A stretch of 64,000 bases of DNA from Dactylonectria macrodidyma (GCA_020744425.1 JAGMUV010000002.1:1-64000); one strand, 5' to 3'. Shown: positions 1-14,079, counted from the stretch's first letter. The notes: generated from the letters alone by a model not told the origin. Numbers and translations: made by a program.

Positions 1-400
1 TTTAAAGAAGTGCTTTAGTATTAATAGCTAGCTATATTATAAAAAGCTAGTAAAACGACCTTAGCGGACGAGGAAGAAACCATACCCAAATGGCTAGCTA
101 TCTTTCCGGGGCCACTGGGGCTAATCGTAACTAACGCCATCTCACTGCCTCCAGCAGAGGTCAGCAGCGGCTGCTTCTAGCACTACCGCAGGTAAAGATA
201 ATAGGCCGGTCTCTTTAAGATAGCTAGGAAAGTGTCTAATTAGACACTTTATCCGGTTGGATTGCTGTTGCGGATTGTGGCAAGGCTTGAAAAGATGAAG
301 GTTGTAGCGGCGGATCCGGGCTTGGGTAGAAGACTGTGGATGCGGTCAGTCAGCTCGTAGGAAAAGGGCGTATTCAGCTAGATTAAAAGAGGTCTGAAGA
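1..400. other. Partly balanced patch at left edge, no gene seen
   Basis: The first 400 bases keep CpG and CpC words and are clearly less AT-rich than the following 25 kb, but I see no reading frame or family motif. A perfect palindrome lies at 229-250 and is listed separately. The patch could be a short repeat that escaped RIP or the edge of another element; the window starts too close to decide. Confidence 0.4.
229..250. repeat. 22-bp perfect palindrome
   Basis: The sequence AAGTGTCTAATTAGACACTT is perfectly self-complementary, with one further A/T pair outside it. A copy with only C-to-T/G-to-A type changes lies at 733-752 (AAGTATCTAATTAAACACTT). Two such words about 500 bp apart may be the abutting terminal repeats of a DNA transposon; this is inference. 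Confidence 0.6.
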
Positions 401-3400
401 AAAGCAGGAAATCTATAATGAATTTAATAGTTATATAGTCTAGAAAATAACAGTCCTATTAACTTCTATAACTAAGAGGCCTCTCTACTTCTCTAGTTAT
501 TAAAGCTAATGTTTTTAATAATAATATATTTAAAGAATCCTTAGAAAAAAATCCTAAGACTTAGAGAGTTAAATCTCTAGTCCTTATAACTCTATCTAAC
601 TCCTATCTTACTATAATCACATTATACCTCTCCTTATAAGACAATTACTATCCTTAGCCAGCTCTAGGCTTATAGCTATAAACTCCTTTTATTTTACTTT
701 TATATATTTTAATCTACTTCCCTTATAACTAGAAGTATCTAATTAAACACTTCTTTTACTTTATACTCTCTTATTCCTTATATTTACTTTCTTACTAATA
801 GTAACGCTCTTCCTAACTTACTTTAAGTAATAGTAGCTAGAAGACTTATCTATAAGCAGTATTAATAATAGCCTCTTACTAATCTAGTATAACTAATCCC
901 TTAGGAATATACTTAGTATATATACTTAAGACTAGTAAATATTATATAATTTAGTTATAAATCTGTGGTAATTCTATTATATTTATAATAACTATTATTT
1001 TTTAAGCTCTTTCTTCTATCTTTAGATTAGTATAGAAGTTCTAGCCTTATATAATTATTTTATTAGTTATTATAATTAGCTCTACTTTATAAATGCAAGT
1101 ATTAGAAGCTTACTATAGCCTTTTATAAAGAGAGCTAGAAAAGGCTAATCGATAGCTCTTTAGTAAGTATACATCTTATATAGATTAGTTACTAATAGAT
1201 AGTATGTATATAAAGAGCGATAAAATACTACTATTATTACTTCTAGTAGTAAATTAAATAGTAAGCTTTTTCTTACTTACTTTTAAGGCTGATTAAAATA
1301 GCTAGTTTAGTCTAGTAATTATAATCTTAAGTAAGTATTAGCTATTTAGCTTTATTATTATTAGTAGCTTTAAGGTAAATGCTTATACTTATATATAAAA
1401 AGGAGTTCTTATTATACTACTTATAGAAGAATTAGAAAGAGTTTATTATAAGTAGCTATTTATAATAACTATACTACACTACTTATAAGCATTAGTAATT
1501 ATCTTAGGGATTTAGTTATAAACTCTTTTAACTATAATTAGAATAGGATTAAAGTATTAATATAAAAGACTAAAGAAGCAGTCTAGCTTTCTAATTACTT
1601 AATAATTATTACTAATTATAAGGTTATTAATATTCTACTAATTAATTACTTTTAGCCTTCTTATATTAATATAAAAGTCAGATATTCTTAAGACTATAAT
1701 AAGATTAAATAGTATATAATTAGTACTATAATTACTTAGAATATTAATAAGTTATTTATTTTAAATAACTTTACTATTCTATATACTTAGTTTATTTAGA
1801 ATAGTATATTTAATAAACTTTAGGACTTTATTAATACTTAAAGTATATAATTCATTCTACTTCTTCTTTAGACTTATATATTTTATTACTTAATTATAAG
1901 CTAATAAGTTAAAGGAGCTAAATTAAGCACTTTTATAAGAGGAATCAAACTTAAGGGTTTTAACTAGTATTACTTTCACTATTTACTAATAAAATAGCTT
2001 AATCATTCTTTAAAGACTTTATATAAGTAAGAAGATATAAAAGTAATTATATTCTTAGCTGCCTTTTTAATAGGTGGCTAGTATTCTATAGACCTTAAAG
2101 TTCTAAAGCTTTCTATTCTATATAAGGATCTTCTTCTAAGCTATTACTAAAGCTTAGAACTGCTCCATTTTCTTATTTCTAGTATATTAAAGAGGAATAA
2201 CTACTTATATTTAGTATCTTAAATAAATACAAACTAATAATAATAGGCCTAATAGTAGAATAACTTAATATAGAATCACTAGCTATAGAATCGCTTTACT
2301 ATTAGTTAAAAACCCAGTTATAAGTAGTTATTATTAATAATTATTTTTTATAAAAGCTATTAATAGAAGAAGGGGCCGGCTTTCTTTTAGTTACTTTTAA
2401 TAGTAGAGGCTTTAAGCGTAATTAAGCTATTAGTTATAGTTATAATATCCTAAAGGCTATATATAAGCATACTTATAAAGGCAAGGAATTAGTCATTACT
2501 TATTAAGTCCTGCTTCTCCTTAGTCTTTAGAAGAGACTAGAAAACTCTATAGTAAAGCGCTTAGCTTATACTATTAGATTTATTAAAGTTAGAAAGAAGA
2601 AGCATTAGAGAGGCCTATTATTAGATAGATTCTTTATTATTAAGGGCTGGCCGCTTATTTTAATACTAGTCTTAGTATAACCAGTTTTTATATTACTAAA
2701 TTATAGTGGCTTAGTTATTAATTAGAATAGCTATTTCCTAAGTAGAAATAATATCTTTAGAATATAAGAAGCTATTATTACTGCTTTTATTTTTAACTAG
2801 TCCTTACTAGAGTTTAATATCCTTATTTAAGAAGAAGAGGCTGTTTTCCCTTTCTATAGCTATAAGTATTGCATTTAGTATTAATTAATTAGTTATAATA
2901 ATAGGAAATTAGATATAATTATTAAATAGTATATAATAAGATAATATTATAAAAATCGAAAAGATAGAGTATATATTATAAGTATAGCTATAAGAAAGCA
3001 GTAGCTTAGTAGTATTATAAAGGGTTAAAAAAGAGAGGTTAATTATATAATTATAAAGTTATTACTTTAAAGTAAGCTATAGGCCCTGCTTTTATAGTTA
3101 TTATATATTTATTCTAAGTCTTTTAATATAAATTATACTAAACTCTCTAATTATAAAAGACACTATTCTTAGAGCTCTAGCGCTTATATAATAAACACTT
3201 AGGCTTTTTAAGCCTAACCCTCTCTTTTTCTTTCTTCTTACATTTCTTATAGCTTCCTTCTTCTTTTCTTCTTTTATTATTATTATTACTCTTATCTTTC
3301 TGTCTTTTTAAACTATTACTATAATATTAATCCAGTTAACTTCTTCTTATAGCGCTTTTAATAAGGATAAGCTTATTATTCTTTAGAACGTCCTTCCTTA

Positions 3401-3663
3401 ATGCCTTCCTAATATGCGTAGCCTAGCTAAGTATAATATGAATATTAATACTTTTAACCTATAGTTCATTACCTATTAGTATAACTATAATGCTCTTTCT
3501 CTCTAAGTATTCTCTATTTCTGGACTTTTAATTCTAGATTAATTTATAAGTATTCTCTTTCTCTAGCTTCTTTTAAGATTCTTTATTTAATTAGATGCTT
3601 TTTTAAATAATTACTAACTGCTGAGTCTAGTTCTGTAGCTATCTTACTCTTAATTGCCTTAGT
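400..3663 (+). mobile_element. RIP-degraded unclassified transposon sequence
   Basis: Extremely AT-rich sequence with the RIP signature. Between about 1,950 and 3,100 the plus strand gives long stretches of plausible protein interrupted almost only by TAA/TAG, which suggests a ruined transposon ORF. I could not assign it to a family: no YxDD, zinc knuckle or integrase motif was recognised. From about 3,180 to 3,320 there is a pyrimidine-rich tract. No functional gene is expected. Confidence 0.5.
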
Positions 3664-3665
3664 TA

Positions 3666-4090
3666 ACTGCTTTATAATAAGCGAGTAAGATAAATAAGCG
3701 AGTATAATACTTATATTATATAACTAAAAGTATAAACTTTAAAATTTCTAAAATAGGCTATAAAGGTCTACGATTTTTAAGAAATTAATTTTAAATATCT
3801 AATTAAAAAATTAATAAGCTAATTTTTTTTATATTTTTTAAAAAATTATTAAGCTAATTATAAATAAAAATAGTAAAAAAAACAGTATGAATTTAATACT
3901 ACTAGCGCTATATGTATATATAATCTAAAAAAATTCATAAAAATATTATATATTATAAATAAGTTAAATTTAAATTTTTAATTATTTTAAGCTTAGTTTA
4001 AATTTCTAATAATTTTTTAAAAATCGTGATTTAAAGTGAAAATCAAAGTGTTATACTCACTTGTTTATCCTACTCGTATATTATATACAT
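3666..4090. mobile_element. MITE copy a (425 bp, TA target)
   Basis: Member of a family with six copies in the window (a-f, 425-439 bp). The left end reads TTTATAATAAGCGAGTAAG and the reverse complement of the right end ATGTATATAATATACGAGTA. TA dinucleotides flank both ends. Within each terminal repeat the GCGAGT core is repeated after about 16 bp, as in the other copies. The interior shares an AT-rich core with copies b, d and f, around a word like AGCGCTAGTAGTAT. It has no coding capacity and probably depended on a Fot1/pogo-like transposase. Confidence 0.75.
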
Positions 4091-4092
4091 TA

Positions 4093-4598
4093 TAGACTTT
4101 TTAATAAGCATTTAGTTACTAGTTATTAAACTATAAGTAATAGTAATTCTTTATAAAAGCTATTTTTATAGAATATATAAAGTAGCCTTACTTTAATTTC
4201 TTTTTAAATTAAGTAATTAATTAGATCATATTCTGATTAGAATCCTTTATTATCTGTAGTTAGTAGTTTAAGGTTTTTCCTAGCTTCATTTTATATAGAG
4301 TTTTAAGTAAATAGTCCTATATTTATTTATAGTTCGCTTATTACTCGCTTAGTAATACCTAAGGTTAGTAATATATTCCTTCTTATCTTATATAATGCAT
4401 TAATAATCTACTAGAATATAGAAGTGAATGAATTATAAGGGTTAGTTTATTAAAGTATTATATAAGAGATCTAAAAGTAAGTATAAAGTAATATATAAGC
4501 ATTTACTTAATGAGTGCTTAACTAGCCCTTACTAAAGAGCTAGTCTAGCTTATATTATATAGCTTCTTATTTAATAAGACTATAGCTCTATTAGCTCT
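4093..4598. repeat. Dispersed repeat D, copy 1
   Basis: This stretch is the reverse complement, with RIP-type differences, of about 57,375-57,880. Shared landmarks include TTCGCTTATTACTCGC near 4,336 and a block around 4,430-4,560. MITE copy a is inserted at its left end. At about 4,598 the similarity stops and a minus-strand family B element begins. Probably an internal fragment of an LTR element; class not determined. Confidence 0.55.
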
Positions 4599-5499
4599 AA
4601 CTCTTACATTAGCCTATTTTTAGTTATTACTAGTATTACAACTTCTGACTGAGTAGCTAAGAAGTTTTTAAGGTCTTTAAGATCCTTATATTTAAAGAAG
4701 TCCTTATTTTCTATTATTATTACTATTTCTGACTTTAAGGAAGTGTAAAGTGGCTCTAAGCCTAGTAGATTTATAAGAAGTTATAATTCTCTTACTCTTT
4801 TAAGGATCTTTTCTATTATCTTTTAGACTTCTTTTATTTAATATAAGTTAATAGAATTCTAATTAGAAAAGAGTTCTTTATCTTATAATTTATTAAGTCT
4901 AATTAAGTTACTATATTTATTAAGTATATAATAACAGAGTTCTATAAAGTCTAGAAATCTATTAGATTTTACTAAAAAGGTTTATCTAACCTTAGTATTT
5001 TTATCTTTAAAGAAGAAGCTTCTAACTCTCTTTATAATAAGTAAATCTCCTAAAGTAATTAGTTTAAGGATTTTAAGCTTTTCTTATAGTTATTTAGTTT
5101 TACTTATAGAATTTAAACTTCTTTACTAAGAGTACTTTTAAAAGAGTTACTTTTAGTAAGATTTTTATTAGTTTTAGTATATTATTTTAAGTAGTATTTC
5201 TAGTATCTTATAAAAAGGGTTAGTATAATATAAGAACTAATAATTATTACTACTTATTATAGTTCTTTCTATATTTAATTTAAAGGATATTATTATTAAT
5301 AGCTATATTATTAAATATACTTATTATTATATTTTATACTATTATAATTCCTTTACTTTAATAATTAGTACTTAGTAATCTAGTTTTATATATTATATAT
5401 AAAGTCTTAATTATTTAATCTAATTTCTAAAGTAGAAGATTTAACTATAGGCTTATTATTTCTACTAATAAAAACCTAGTCCTGACCTATTTATAATAA
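4599..5499 (-). mobile_element. Family B Ty3/Gypsy element, 5' end, copy 2 (minus strand)
   Basis: Read on the minus strand this matches 10,686-11,590 of the complete family B element. It starts with a 245-bp LTR (5,255-5,499) identical in length to the other family B LTRs, followed by the leader and start of the first ORF. It interrupts a Fot1-like transposon at 5,499/5,500. The rest of the element is not contiguous: at 4,598 another repeat begins. Heavily RIP-mutated, non-functional. Confidence 0.75.
5255..5499 (-). repeat. LTR of family B (5' LTR of copy 2)
   Basis: Exactly 245 bp, bounded as in 10,686-10,930, 21,952-22,196 and 24,880-25,124. On the minus strand it starts TTATTATAAATAGGTC and ends ACTATAATA. 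The differences between copies are mostly C/T and G/A. Confidence 0.8.
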
Positions 5500-7184
5500 G
5501 TCTTTTTATAAGTTTTATAATACCTTTTATTTAGTTATACTAACTTTCTTTAACTATTACTTATTAATAATTTAATATATACTTATATATTAATATTTAT
5601 TTAATTAATTACTTCCTTTCTCTTTTTTATAGTTATCTTCTCTCTATTTTATAAATAAGTTCTTTTTATTTTATATTACTTACTAAGAGTCTTATTTACT
5701 TATTAAAGGATTTAGTTTTTAAATTTTAATAATACTATTTAATATATTATTGTCTTTATTCCTTTAGAAAATAACTTAAGTACTTTAAGAATGGATATTA
5801 AAGAGCTATTCTAATGTCTTTTTATTTATCTTTTAAAGTATTTAAATTATAAACTGGCCTTAAGTACTGTCTTTAAGGTCTTTAAGACTTAAGAGTTAGG
5901 AAGGCTGACCTTTTCTATAGCTAGTATTAGAATTTATAATTATATATTAAGCTTTAATATAATATTTCCTAAGTTTAAAAGAATAAGTTTAGTCTTTTAA
6001 AAACCTCTTTTAATATTACTCTTTATTATAGTAGCTTTATCAGTAGTATAAAAGGCTAAGATGAACTCAGTCTTAGAAATATAAGTTATTAAGTACTTAA
6101 TTAGTTATTTAATTTCTTAATTATATACTTTTTTAAATAGCTTAAAGTATTTAATATTAAAAGGCTAAAATAAATAAGATAAATAAAGTAATATATATAG
6201 TATAATAATATAACTATCTTTATAATATTTTTTAAAGTTAATTAAGTAATAATTATTATACTTATTAAAGATAAGAAAATAATAGTAATTAATTAATTAG
6301 GCTTTAATATATTAATTAAAGTGCTTAAGCTACTTAAGACTTATTTTATTATTAGTTTATTTTAAGTTATTATAATAGTTTAATCTTTTAGAAGATTCCT
6401 TTTTTAATATTAGTTAGTAAAGTAATATTAGCTTATAATTATAATAAATAGTATAATTACTTAGCCTTTAGTATTAATTACTTAAATAGCTATAATCTAT
6501 TTTTAGTTTTTAAGCTATACTAATTTTGCTTTTTTATACCTTTTTATACTTATAATAACTATTCTACTTATAATAATACTTATTATAAAGCCAGTCTTAT
6601 TAAAGTTATAAATATTAATAAGAGTAATACTATATTTTATAATTATATTCTTTATAAGCCTAACCTAATTATAAATAATAATTAGATCTTTATATTTAGC
6701 CTTTTAGTAATTATATTTATAAAAAAACGCATTTTAAAGTCTAATTATTACTTAATAAAGTTAGAAGTCTAGTACTTATTAGTAAGTAATATATTATAAT
6801 TAGCAAGTAGTTAATTAGCTATTTTCTTAATACTATATTATTATAAAGGAAATCCTTATAAATTTAGATTAAAAATAAACTAAATAATAATCTATTCTTT
6901 TAAATTAAATAGTTAATATAATAAGTTAATTTAATTATATTATAATTAAATGCCTTTTTATTAATAATATAGCTTATGCTTATTAACTTTATATATACTT
7001 ATAATATATTAGATATTTAATTTTAGATTATTTTAAAAGACTTAAAGAATAAGAAGAGCTTTTACTTTAATATTTAATTATATTATATTTAATAATTAAG
7101 ATTTATTTAATAAAGTGAAAAGTTAAATATAAAAAGGAAAAGTGCAATATATAGTTAGATATAATATATAAGTAATATATATAT
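5500..7184 (-). mobile_element. Fot1/pogo-like DNA transposon F4, interrupted
   Basis: Read on the minus strand this follows the order of the complete copies at 47,315-49,174 and 9,218-24,336: leader, N-terminal region, DDE transposase, 3' part. Its 5' end inserts at a TA in a family B element (7,185-7,186). Its 3' part is cut off at 5,500 by the minus-strand family B copy, and the missing tail of about 300 bp was not found in the window. Many stop codons; no intact transposase. Confidence 0.7.
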
Positions 7185-9217
7185 TATTACTAAAGCTATA
7201 AATATTAAAGAAAATAAAGAAATAGATAGTAATAAAGAAATAATAATAAGAATAAATCTACTTTAAATAATAATAAAAATATAAATTAAGAAAGTTTTAA
7301 AAGTATAAACTGGCCTTTTAAAGTTAAATTTAATAATAAATAGAATAAAGCTAATAATAAGTAAGGTAAAACTAATAAAAAGTAGAATAAAACTGACTTT
7401 ACTTAGTATAAAGTCTTTAAAAAATATAATAACTTAAATATCTTTAACTTTACTAAAGGAATTAATAGTATATCTTATTAAAAATAAAAAAGAATAGTTT
7501 TATAATATTTACTTAAATATTATTAGTAAAAAAACAGTTAGAAGTAATTATACTTTTAATAATTTATATACTTTTAATAAGAGTACTAATTATATTAAGT
7601 ACTAAGACTTAAAAATAGCTATTTTCTTCTTTTAGATTAAATTTAACTTAATAAAGTATAAATTTAATAAAATTAATAATTCTATCTTTTTAAAATTAGA
7701 AAAAAGAAAGTTATATTTAATAACTTAAAAAATGCTATATAAAAAGTGTTAAGAATTTATTAAAAAAATAAAGAATACTAATTAAAAGAAGTTAAAATTA
7801 ATAGTTATAAAGATAGGTCTAATCTAATAAATAAAGAATGTACTTAAAGATTATTAATAAGCTTACTTAAATAGTAAATATTTTAAAATATAAAAGAAGA
7901 CTATTTATTAATTAAAAAGGTTTCTTATATAAGTAGAAATACTAGCTTATTAATTTTTATACTTATATAATTAGATAAATAAAACTAACATATATATCAC
8001 TCATGCGTCACATCCAACCATACGTCGCAGTGAGATTTTCACCTTAAATCGCAATTTTTAAAAAATCCTAAAAAATTAAAATTAAGCCTAAAATAGCTAG
8101 GATTTTTAAATGAAATTATTTATAATATAATTTATTTTTAAGAATTCTTTTAAGTTTTATATATTAATAGCGCTAGTGCTATTAAATTCGCACTGTACTT
8201 TTTACTATTTTTATTTATAACTAGCTTAATAATTTTTTTAAAAATTTTAAGAAATTACTAACTTATTAACTTCTTAGTTGAATATCTAAAATTAATTTTT
8301 TTAAAAATCCTATAATTATATATAACCTTTTAGAAAATTAAGGTTTTTTATTTTAAGTGTATAATATAAGTGCGATGCATGGTTAGATGCGATGCATGAG
8401 TGATATATACGTTATTAGTAAAGTATTAATAATACTTTAAAAGTTATATTTATTAAATATTCTAAAGCTTAAAATTAAGTTATAAGCTAAATAGTTATAA
8501 ATACTACTTATAATACTACTTTTATTATAATTATTACTAATACTATAAATATTATAAAGTAAATATAAAAATAATTAGAAAAGGCTTTAGAATGGATTAA
8601 TACTTTAAAAAAGTTAGTTACTTAAATTAAAAATACTTAAAATACTAAATTAAATAGTAATTCTAATACTCTTAAAAATAAATTTATTTAAATTAAAGGT
8701 TAAGTAAAAGTAAATACTAAAGCTAATAATAAAGCCTTTAAATGCCTTATTAAAAAGATTAATAAGATTAATATATAAAGCTTTAGAATAATAGTACTTA
8801 TTAGCTAATAAGATAATATAATAAAGGAAATCACTTCTAATAGTATTAAATTTATTACTTAAATAAGATCTATTTCTAACTTTAAAAATTATATAAAGGT
8901 ATATAAACTTAAGCTAAATAAATTTAATACTAATAGTATTATAAACCTTTAAAATTATAAAAAGGTATATAAGAAAGTCTAAAGTAAAATCAGTACTAGT
9001 AAACTTATAAATATATATTATAAAACTATTTATAATAAAGTAATTTTTCTTAAGAAGGTAAAACTAATAAACTTACTTATATAAAGAAAACTAATTATAA
9101 AAGTATAAATTCTTACTATTATTAAAATAACTTTAATAAAAGAGCTTAGTAAATAGAAGGCTAATAAAGAATTATAGAAAATACTTTAGAAGAAGTTAAA
9201 AATAGTAATTATAATTA
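7185..9217 (+). mobile_element. Family B Ty3/Gypsy element copy C2, third-ORF region
   Basis: Aligns along its length with about 19,760-21,395 of the complete family B element, so it is the region between pol and the 3' LTR. It is interrupted by MITE copy b (7,987-8,412) and ends where Fot1-like element F3 inserts. The same element resumes at 24,337 and runs into a 3' LTR. Every frame contains RIP-type stop codons. Confidence 0.75.
7987..8412. mobile_element. MITE copy b (426 bp, TA target proven by empty site)
   Basis: The terminal inverted repeats start ACATATATATCACTCATGCG and ACGTATATATCACTCATGCA and stay similar for about 38 bp. TA is duplicated at both ends. The unoccupied site is visible in the other family B copy near 20,590, where the same host sequence has a single TA inside ACTATTAGTAGAG. 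The interior is the shared MITE core, but the outer repeat word differs from the GCGAGT type. Confidence 0.85.
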
Positions 9218-9719
9218 ATATATATAATAAGCGAGTTAAAAATATAAGTAAGTTAGAAAAAATCCCTTAACTCTTCTTCTTTTTATTTAATTAATCATTT
9301 CTTAATTATTAAATATATTATAATTAAGTAAAGAGGTAAATATTATCCTTACTCTTTAGACTCTTTAAAATAATCTAAAATTACATATTTACTTTATTAT
9401 AATATTATATAAAGTTCTATTTAATACCTTTTATAACTAATATTATAATAAAACTTCTTAAAGTAATATTATTCTTACTTTATATTAATTAACTAACTTT
9501 AAAGAATAGATTATTATTTAATTTATTCTTAACTTCGATTTATAAGGATTTTCTTTATAACTATATAATATTAAAAAAATAGCTAACTGACTACTTACTA
9601 ACTATAATGCATTACTTATTAATAAGCGCTAGGCTTCTAACTTTATTAAGTAATACTAAGAGCTTAAAATATGTTTTTTTTATAAATATAACTATTAAAG
9701 AGCTAAATGCAAAGATCTA

Positions 9720-10146
9720 ATATATATAATAAGTATACTAATTAAACAAGCTTGCTAAACACTCATACTATACAGCTAAAAGCAATAATATCAGATTTTT
9801 AAAACAGGCTATATAATTATTAAAAATATAAAAAAATCATTTTTAGATATTTAAAGAAAAAGAAAATAGTATAGTAATTTTCTTAAATTTTTAATTAGCT
9901 TATTATATATAAAATTAAGAAGGTACACAGTGCGAATAGGTTTTTTATTAATAAATTTATTAAAAAAAATAAGTAAAATTTTATAAAAAGTTTTTATATA
10001 AGTTATTATATAATTAGCCTATATATTAAGTTTTAGATATTTTAAGTATAGTTCAGATTTTTAAGAATTTTTTAAAAATTGTAATTTAAAGTATAAAATA
10101 TAAGTAACTAATATACTTATCTAACTAGCATGCTTATTATGTATGT
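9720..10146. mobile_element. MITE copy c (427 bp) inside F3
   Basis: It lies between TA dinucleotides. The ends are ATATATATAATAAGTATAC and the reverse complement of GCATGCTTATTATGTATGT. The empty site is visible in the F1 copy near 47,818, where the host reads AAGATCTAATTATTATT without an insertion. Confidence 0.8.
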
Positions 10147-10685
10147 TAACTATTATTTATAAGTAGTTTAGACTTATAAAGAATATAATTATAAAATATA
10201 GTATTAACTTAGCTAATATTTATAACTTTAATAAGACTAGCTTTATAATAAGTATAATTATAAGTAGAATAATTATTATAAGTATAAATAAGTGTAAAAA
10301 CCTGAAATCAGTCTAGCTTAAAAACTGGGAATAGGTTATAGTTATTTATATAATTAATATAGAAAGCTAGGTAATCTAGCTATTTATTATAATTATAAGC
10401 TAATATTACCTTACTAACTAGTATTAAAAAAGCAACCTCTTAAGTAATTAAGCTATTATAATAACTCTAAATAGCTAGACTAATAATAAAATACATCTTA
10501 AGTAGCTTAAGCACTTTAATTAGTATATAAAGAATTAATTAACTAATTATTATTATCTTCTAATTTTTAATAAGTATAAAAGTCACTATTCTATTAACTT
10601 TAAGAAATATTATAAAGAGAATTATATTATTATACTTTATATACTACTTTATTTATCTTACTTACTTTAGCCTTTTAATATTAAG

Positions 10686-10930
10686 TTATTATAAACAGGT
10701 CAGGACCAGGTCTCTATTAGTAAGAATAATATATCTATAATTAAATCTTTTACTTAAGAAGTTAGATAAATAAATTAAGACTTTATATATAATATATAGA
10801 ACTAGATTACTAAGTACTAATTACTAAAGTAAAGGAACTATAATAATATAAAATATAATAATAAGTATATCTAATAGTATAACTATTAATAATAATATCC
10901 CTTAAGTTAGATATAGAAAGAACTATAATA
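10686..10930 (+). repeat. 5' LTR of complete family B element
   Basis: 245 bp, matching 21,952-22,196 base for base in length. It starts TTATTATAAACAGGTCAGG; the expected TG...CA ends have probably been lost to mutation. Confidence 0.85.
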
Positions 10931-11409
10931 AGTAGTAGTAATTACTAATTCTTATATTATACTAACCCCTTTTATAAGATACTAGAAATATTACTTAAAT
11001 AGTATACTAAAACTAATAGAAATCTTATTAAAAGCAGTTCTTATAAAAGTATACTTAATAAAGAAGTTCAAACCCTATAAGTAAAACTAAATAACTATAA
11101 GAAAAGATTAAAATCCCTAAATTAATTAACTTAGGAGATCTACTTACTATAAAGAGAGTTAGAACCTTCTTCTTTAAGGATAAAAATACTAAGGTTAGAT
11201 AAACCTTCTTAGTAAAATCCAATAGATTTCTAAACCTTATAGAACTCTATTATTATATACTTAATGAATATAGCGATCTAGTTAGACTTAATAAGCTATA
11301 AGATAAAGAACCCCTTTCTAATTAGAATTCTATTAACCTATATTAAATAAAGGAAGCTTAAAAGATAATAAAAAGGATCCTTAAGAGAGTAAGAGAACTA
11401 TAACTTTTT

Positions 11410-11601
11410 ATGAATTTACTAAGCCTAGAGCTACTTTATACCTCTTTAGAATTAGAAATAGTAATAATAATAGAAAATGAGGATCTTTTTAAATATAGGG
11501 ATTTTAAAGACTTTAAAAACTTCCTAGCTACCTGGTCAGAAGCTATAGTACTAGTAATAACTGAAAATAGGCTAAGAAGACCTTTTAAAAAAGGAAAATA
11601 G
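11410..11601 (+). pseudogene. Surviving open fragment of family B first ORF
   Basis: A 63-codon open stretch in the first ORF of the family B element. It is only a stretch that RIP left open, not a gene: the minus-strand copy at about 4,600-4,780 carries the same sequence with different stop codons. It is rich in Leu, Glu and Lys and has no recognised domain. Confidence 0.5.
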
Positions 11602-14079
11602 CCTCTAATAGGACTAGGGGTTAGAAGCTACTTAGTAGTAATGCAATTAGGCTATATACTATTAATAAATAATAGCGTCTCTAACCTAAGGCTAAGAAAA
11701 GTCTTCTAAAGAATAACTACTTAATATAAAGAGTTATTATAGAGGATATTAAAAGCTCTTACTAGTAATATATGATTTAGCTTATTAGCATTAGGTTAAA
11801 CCTCCTAAATAGTAGAACTAGCGTATAAGCAGGAGGCATTATTAAGAGGGTTAGGATTATAAGAGTCAGGATCTAGTAGAATGATTAGGCTATTATAAAG
11901 ATAAAAAGGCAGAAGCTATTATAATAAAGTCATATCTTATAGTAAAACGGACGAGGATGCTATTAAAGAAGTAAAGTAGTTACTAACTCTAGTAAAGCGA
12001 GCCTATGCTTAATATTAAAGATCCTTTACTTTTAAAAATAATAGAAGAAACTACTAATATAAACTATAGGGAATAAGTAAGCTTTAGGATATAATAATAG
12101 CCCTTACTAATAGAATAAATAGTACTAATACTAAAATCAATACTATAGTAAGAGACTTTAAAAGGATATTAGCTTAGTTTAATTTTATATAGAATGGCTT
12201 TAAGAATCTAAAGGAGCGCTTAATAGAAGTCTTAGAAAACGTTAATATCCTTATAATATAGTTTAATAATATTACTATTTAAATAGATAGTGTAATTAAT
12301 AAAGCTACTTTATTTATAAACTGACTAGATTATTATAGTAAGAACCTTATAAAGACAGACTGAATAAGAGTATAGTTAAATCTGATTTATATAATATTAA
12401 ATTATTATAATTAGTTAGTATAAAAACCTATATTAAGCAAATCTTATAGAATAACCCTAGGTTACTACTTATATATTAAGATTAAAGGCCTATATAAGCT
12501 TTCTTATAGTTAGAAAGAAGAATTTAATAACTTATTAAATAATACTTATAAAATAATAGAAATAAGGAGCTAAAGAAGTTATAAGCTATTCCTAGCTAAT
12601 CTTATAATAAGATAAGCATTTTAAATACTAGTAATAATAGTAGTATTTATAGCTAGTAATAAGCACTTGAGTAAGAAGGACTATAATATTTAGTATTAAA
12701 GTCTATTCTAGCCTAATAGAGTTAAAAGTAATATAAGTAATTAAAAGAATACTTACTATAATAAAAAGTAAATCATCTTTTATAATATAGAATTATAGAT
12801 AAATATAGTTAATACTTACTAGAATCTAATTAACTTTTATAAATATGAAGCTATTTAAAAAAGACTTAAAAATAACTTTTAAGGGTTAGTATTAATATAG
12901 TACTCTAATTAGCTTAATAATAAGGACTAAGAAAGGCTAACTTCTAATAAAGACCTATTTCTTAATATAGTGCATAAGGAATTTAGTATATAATAAAATA
13001 ATACGCTTAAATGGCTAATGAAAGCTAAATTTACTAAAGAGGATATTATAAGTAATAAGTATATATACGATTTTGCTAGTACAGTCTTTACTAAAGAATG
13101 AGCTCTTAGGAGAATGACTAATTACTAATTATTACTCGCTATTTATACTTATTTAAATACTGAACTTAAGGCTATTATAAACTTACTAAAGGAAGGGATA
13201 AGCTAGGCAGACTACCTTTCGTACTTTAATAATAAAAAATATAATCTTTAGAGCAAATTTAATACTAAAAAGGAAGTGAATAACCTTAAACTAAAAACCG
13301 TATTTAAATTAAATATATGCATAGCTTAAAAAGCATTTATAAGCTATAAAAATAAGAGAGATAATGAATCTAATAGTAAAGTAAAAGGACCTAATGTTTA
13401 TTAAGGATAGAATAACTAAGATTAAAGATACTTATTAAAGTACTAAGAATATAGTAACTAGGACTAAAGTAAGTAAGAATGCTTATAATAGAGTTAGAAC
13501 TAGTTACTATATTAATAGGAAAGACAGCCCTATTAGTAAAGCTATTAATAAGATAATTATAACTTACTATACTATATAAATAATAAGTAATATAACTATA
13601 ATAACCAGCCTAATGGAAATTAAGAATTAGATTACTAAAAGTGACTATAGTAATAAGAGAATTCATCCTTAGAGTAAGAAGAAGTAATACTAAAGAATGA
13701 TCTATAAAATAGAAACTATAACTTAGGCTGCTTTTAATAAAACCCCTAGTATTTCTTCTATTATTAGTAGGACTAATAGTAGAAAGGGCTATACGGCCTA
13801 GAGCTATGCTTTTATAAGGATAATAAAAGGTTTTAAGAATAATATAAAGAACTAGTTATAAATGGATATTACTTTATTAATAAAGGTAATAAGTCTTCTA
13901 GTAATTCGGATAGTAATACTAGTAATAATAATATAACTAACTCAGCCTTTATTAATGCATTTTATATTATAGAAACCCTAAAGCAGTAATATAAATCTAA
14001 CCTTAGTAAAAGTTAAATTATTAAAGCTATTAGAAGATTAGACTTTACTAAGACCCTAAAGCGGAAAGCGAATACTTAC

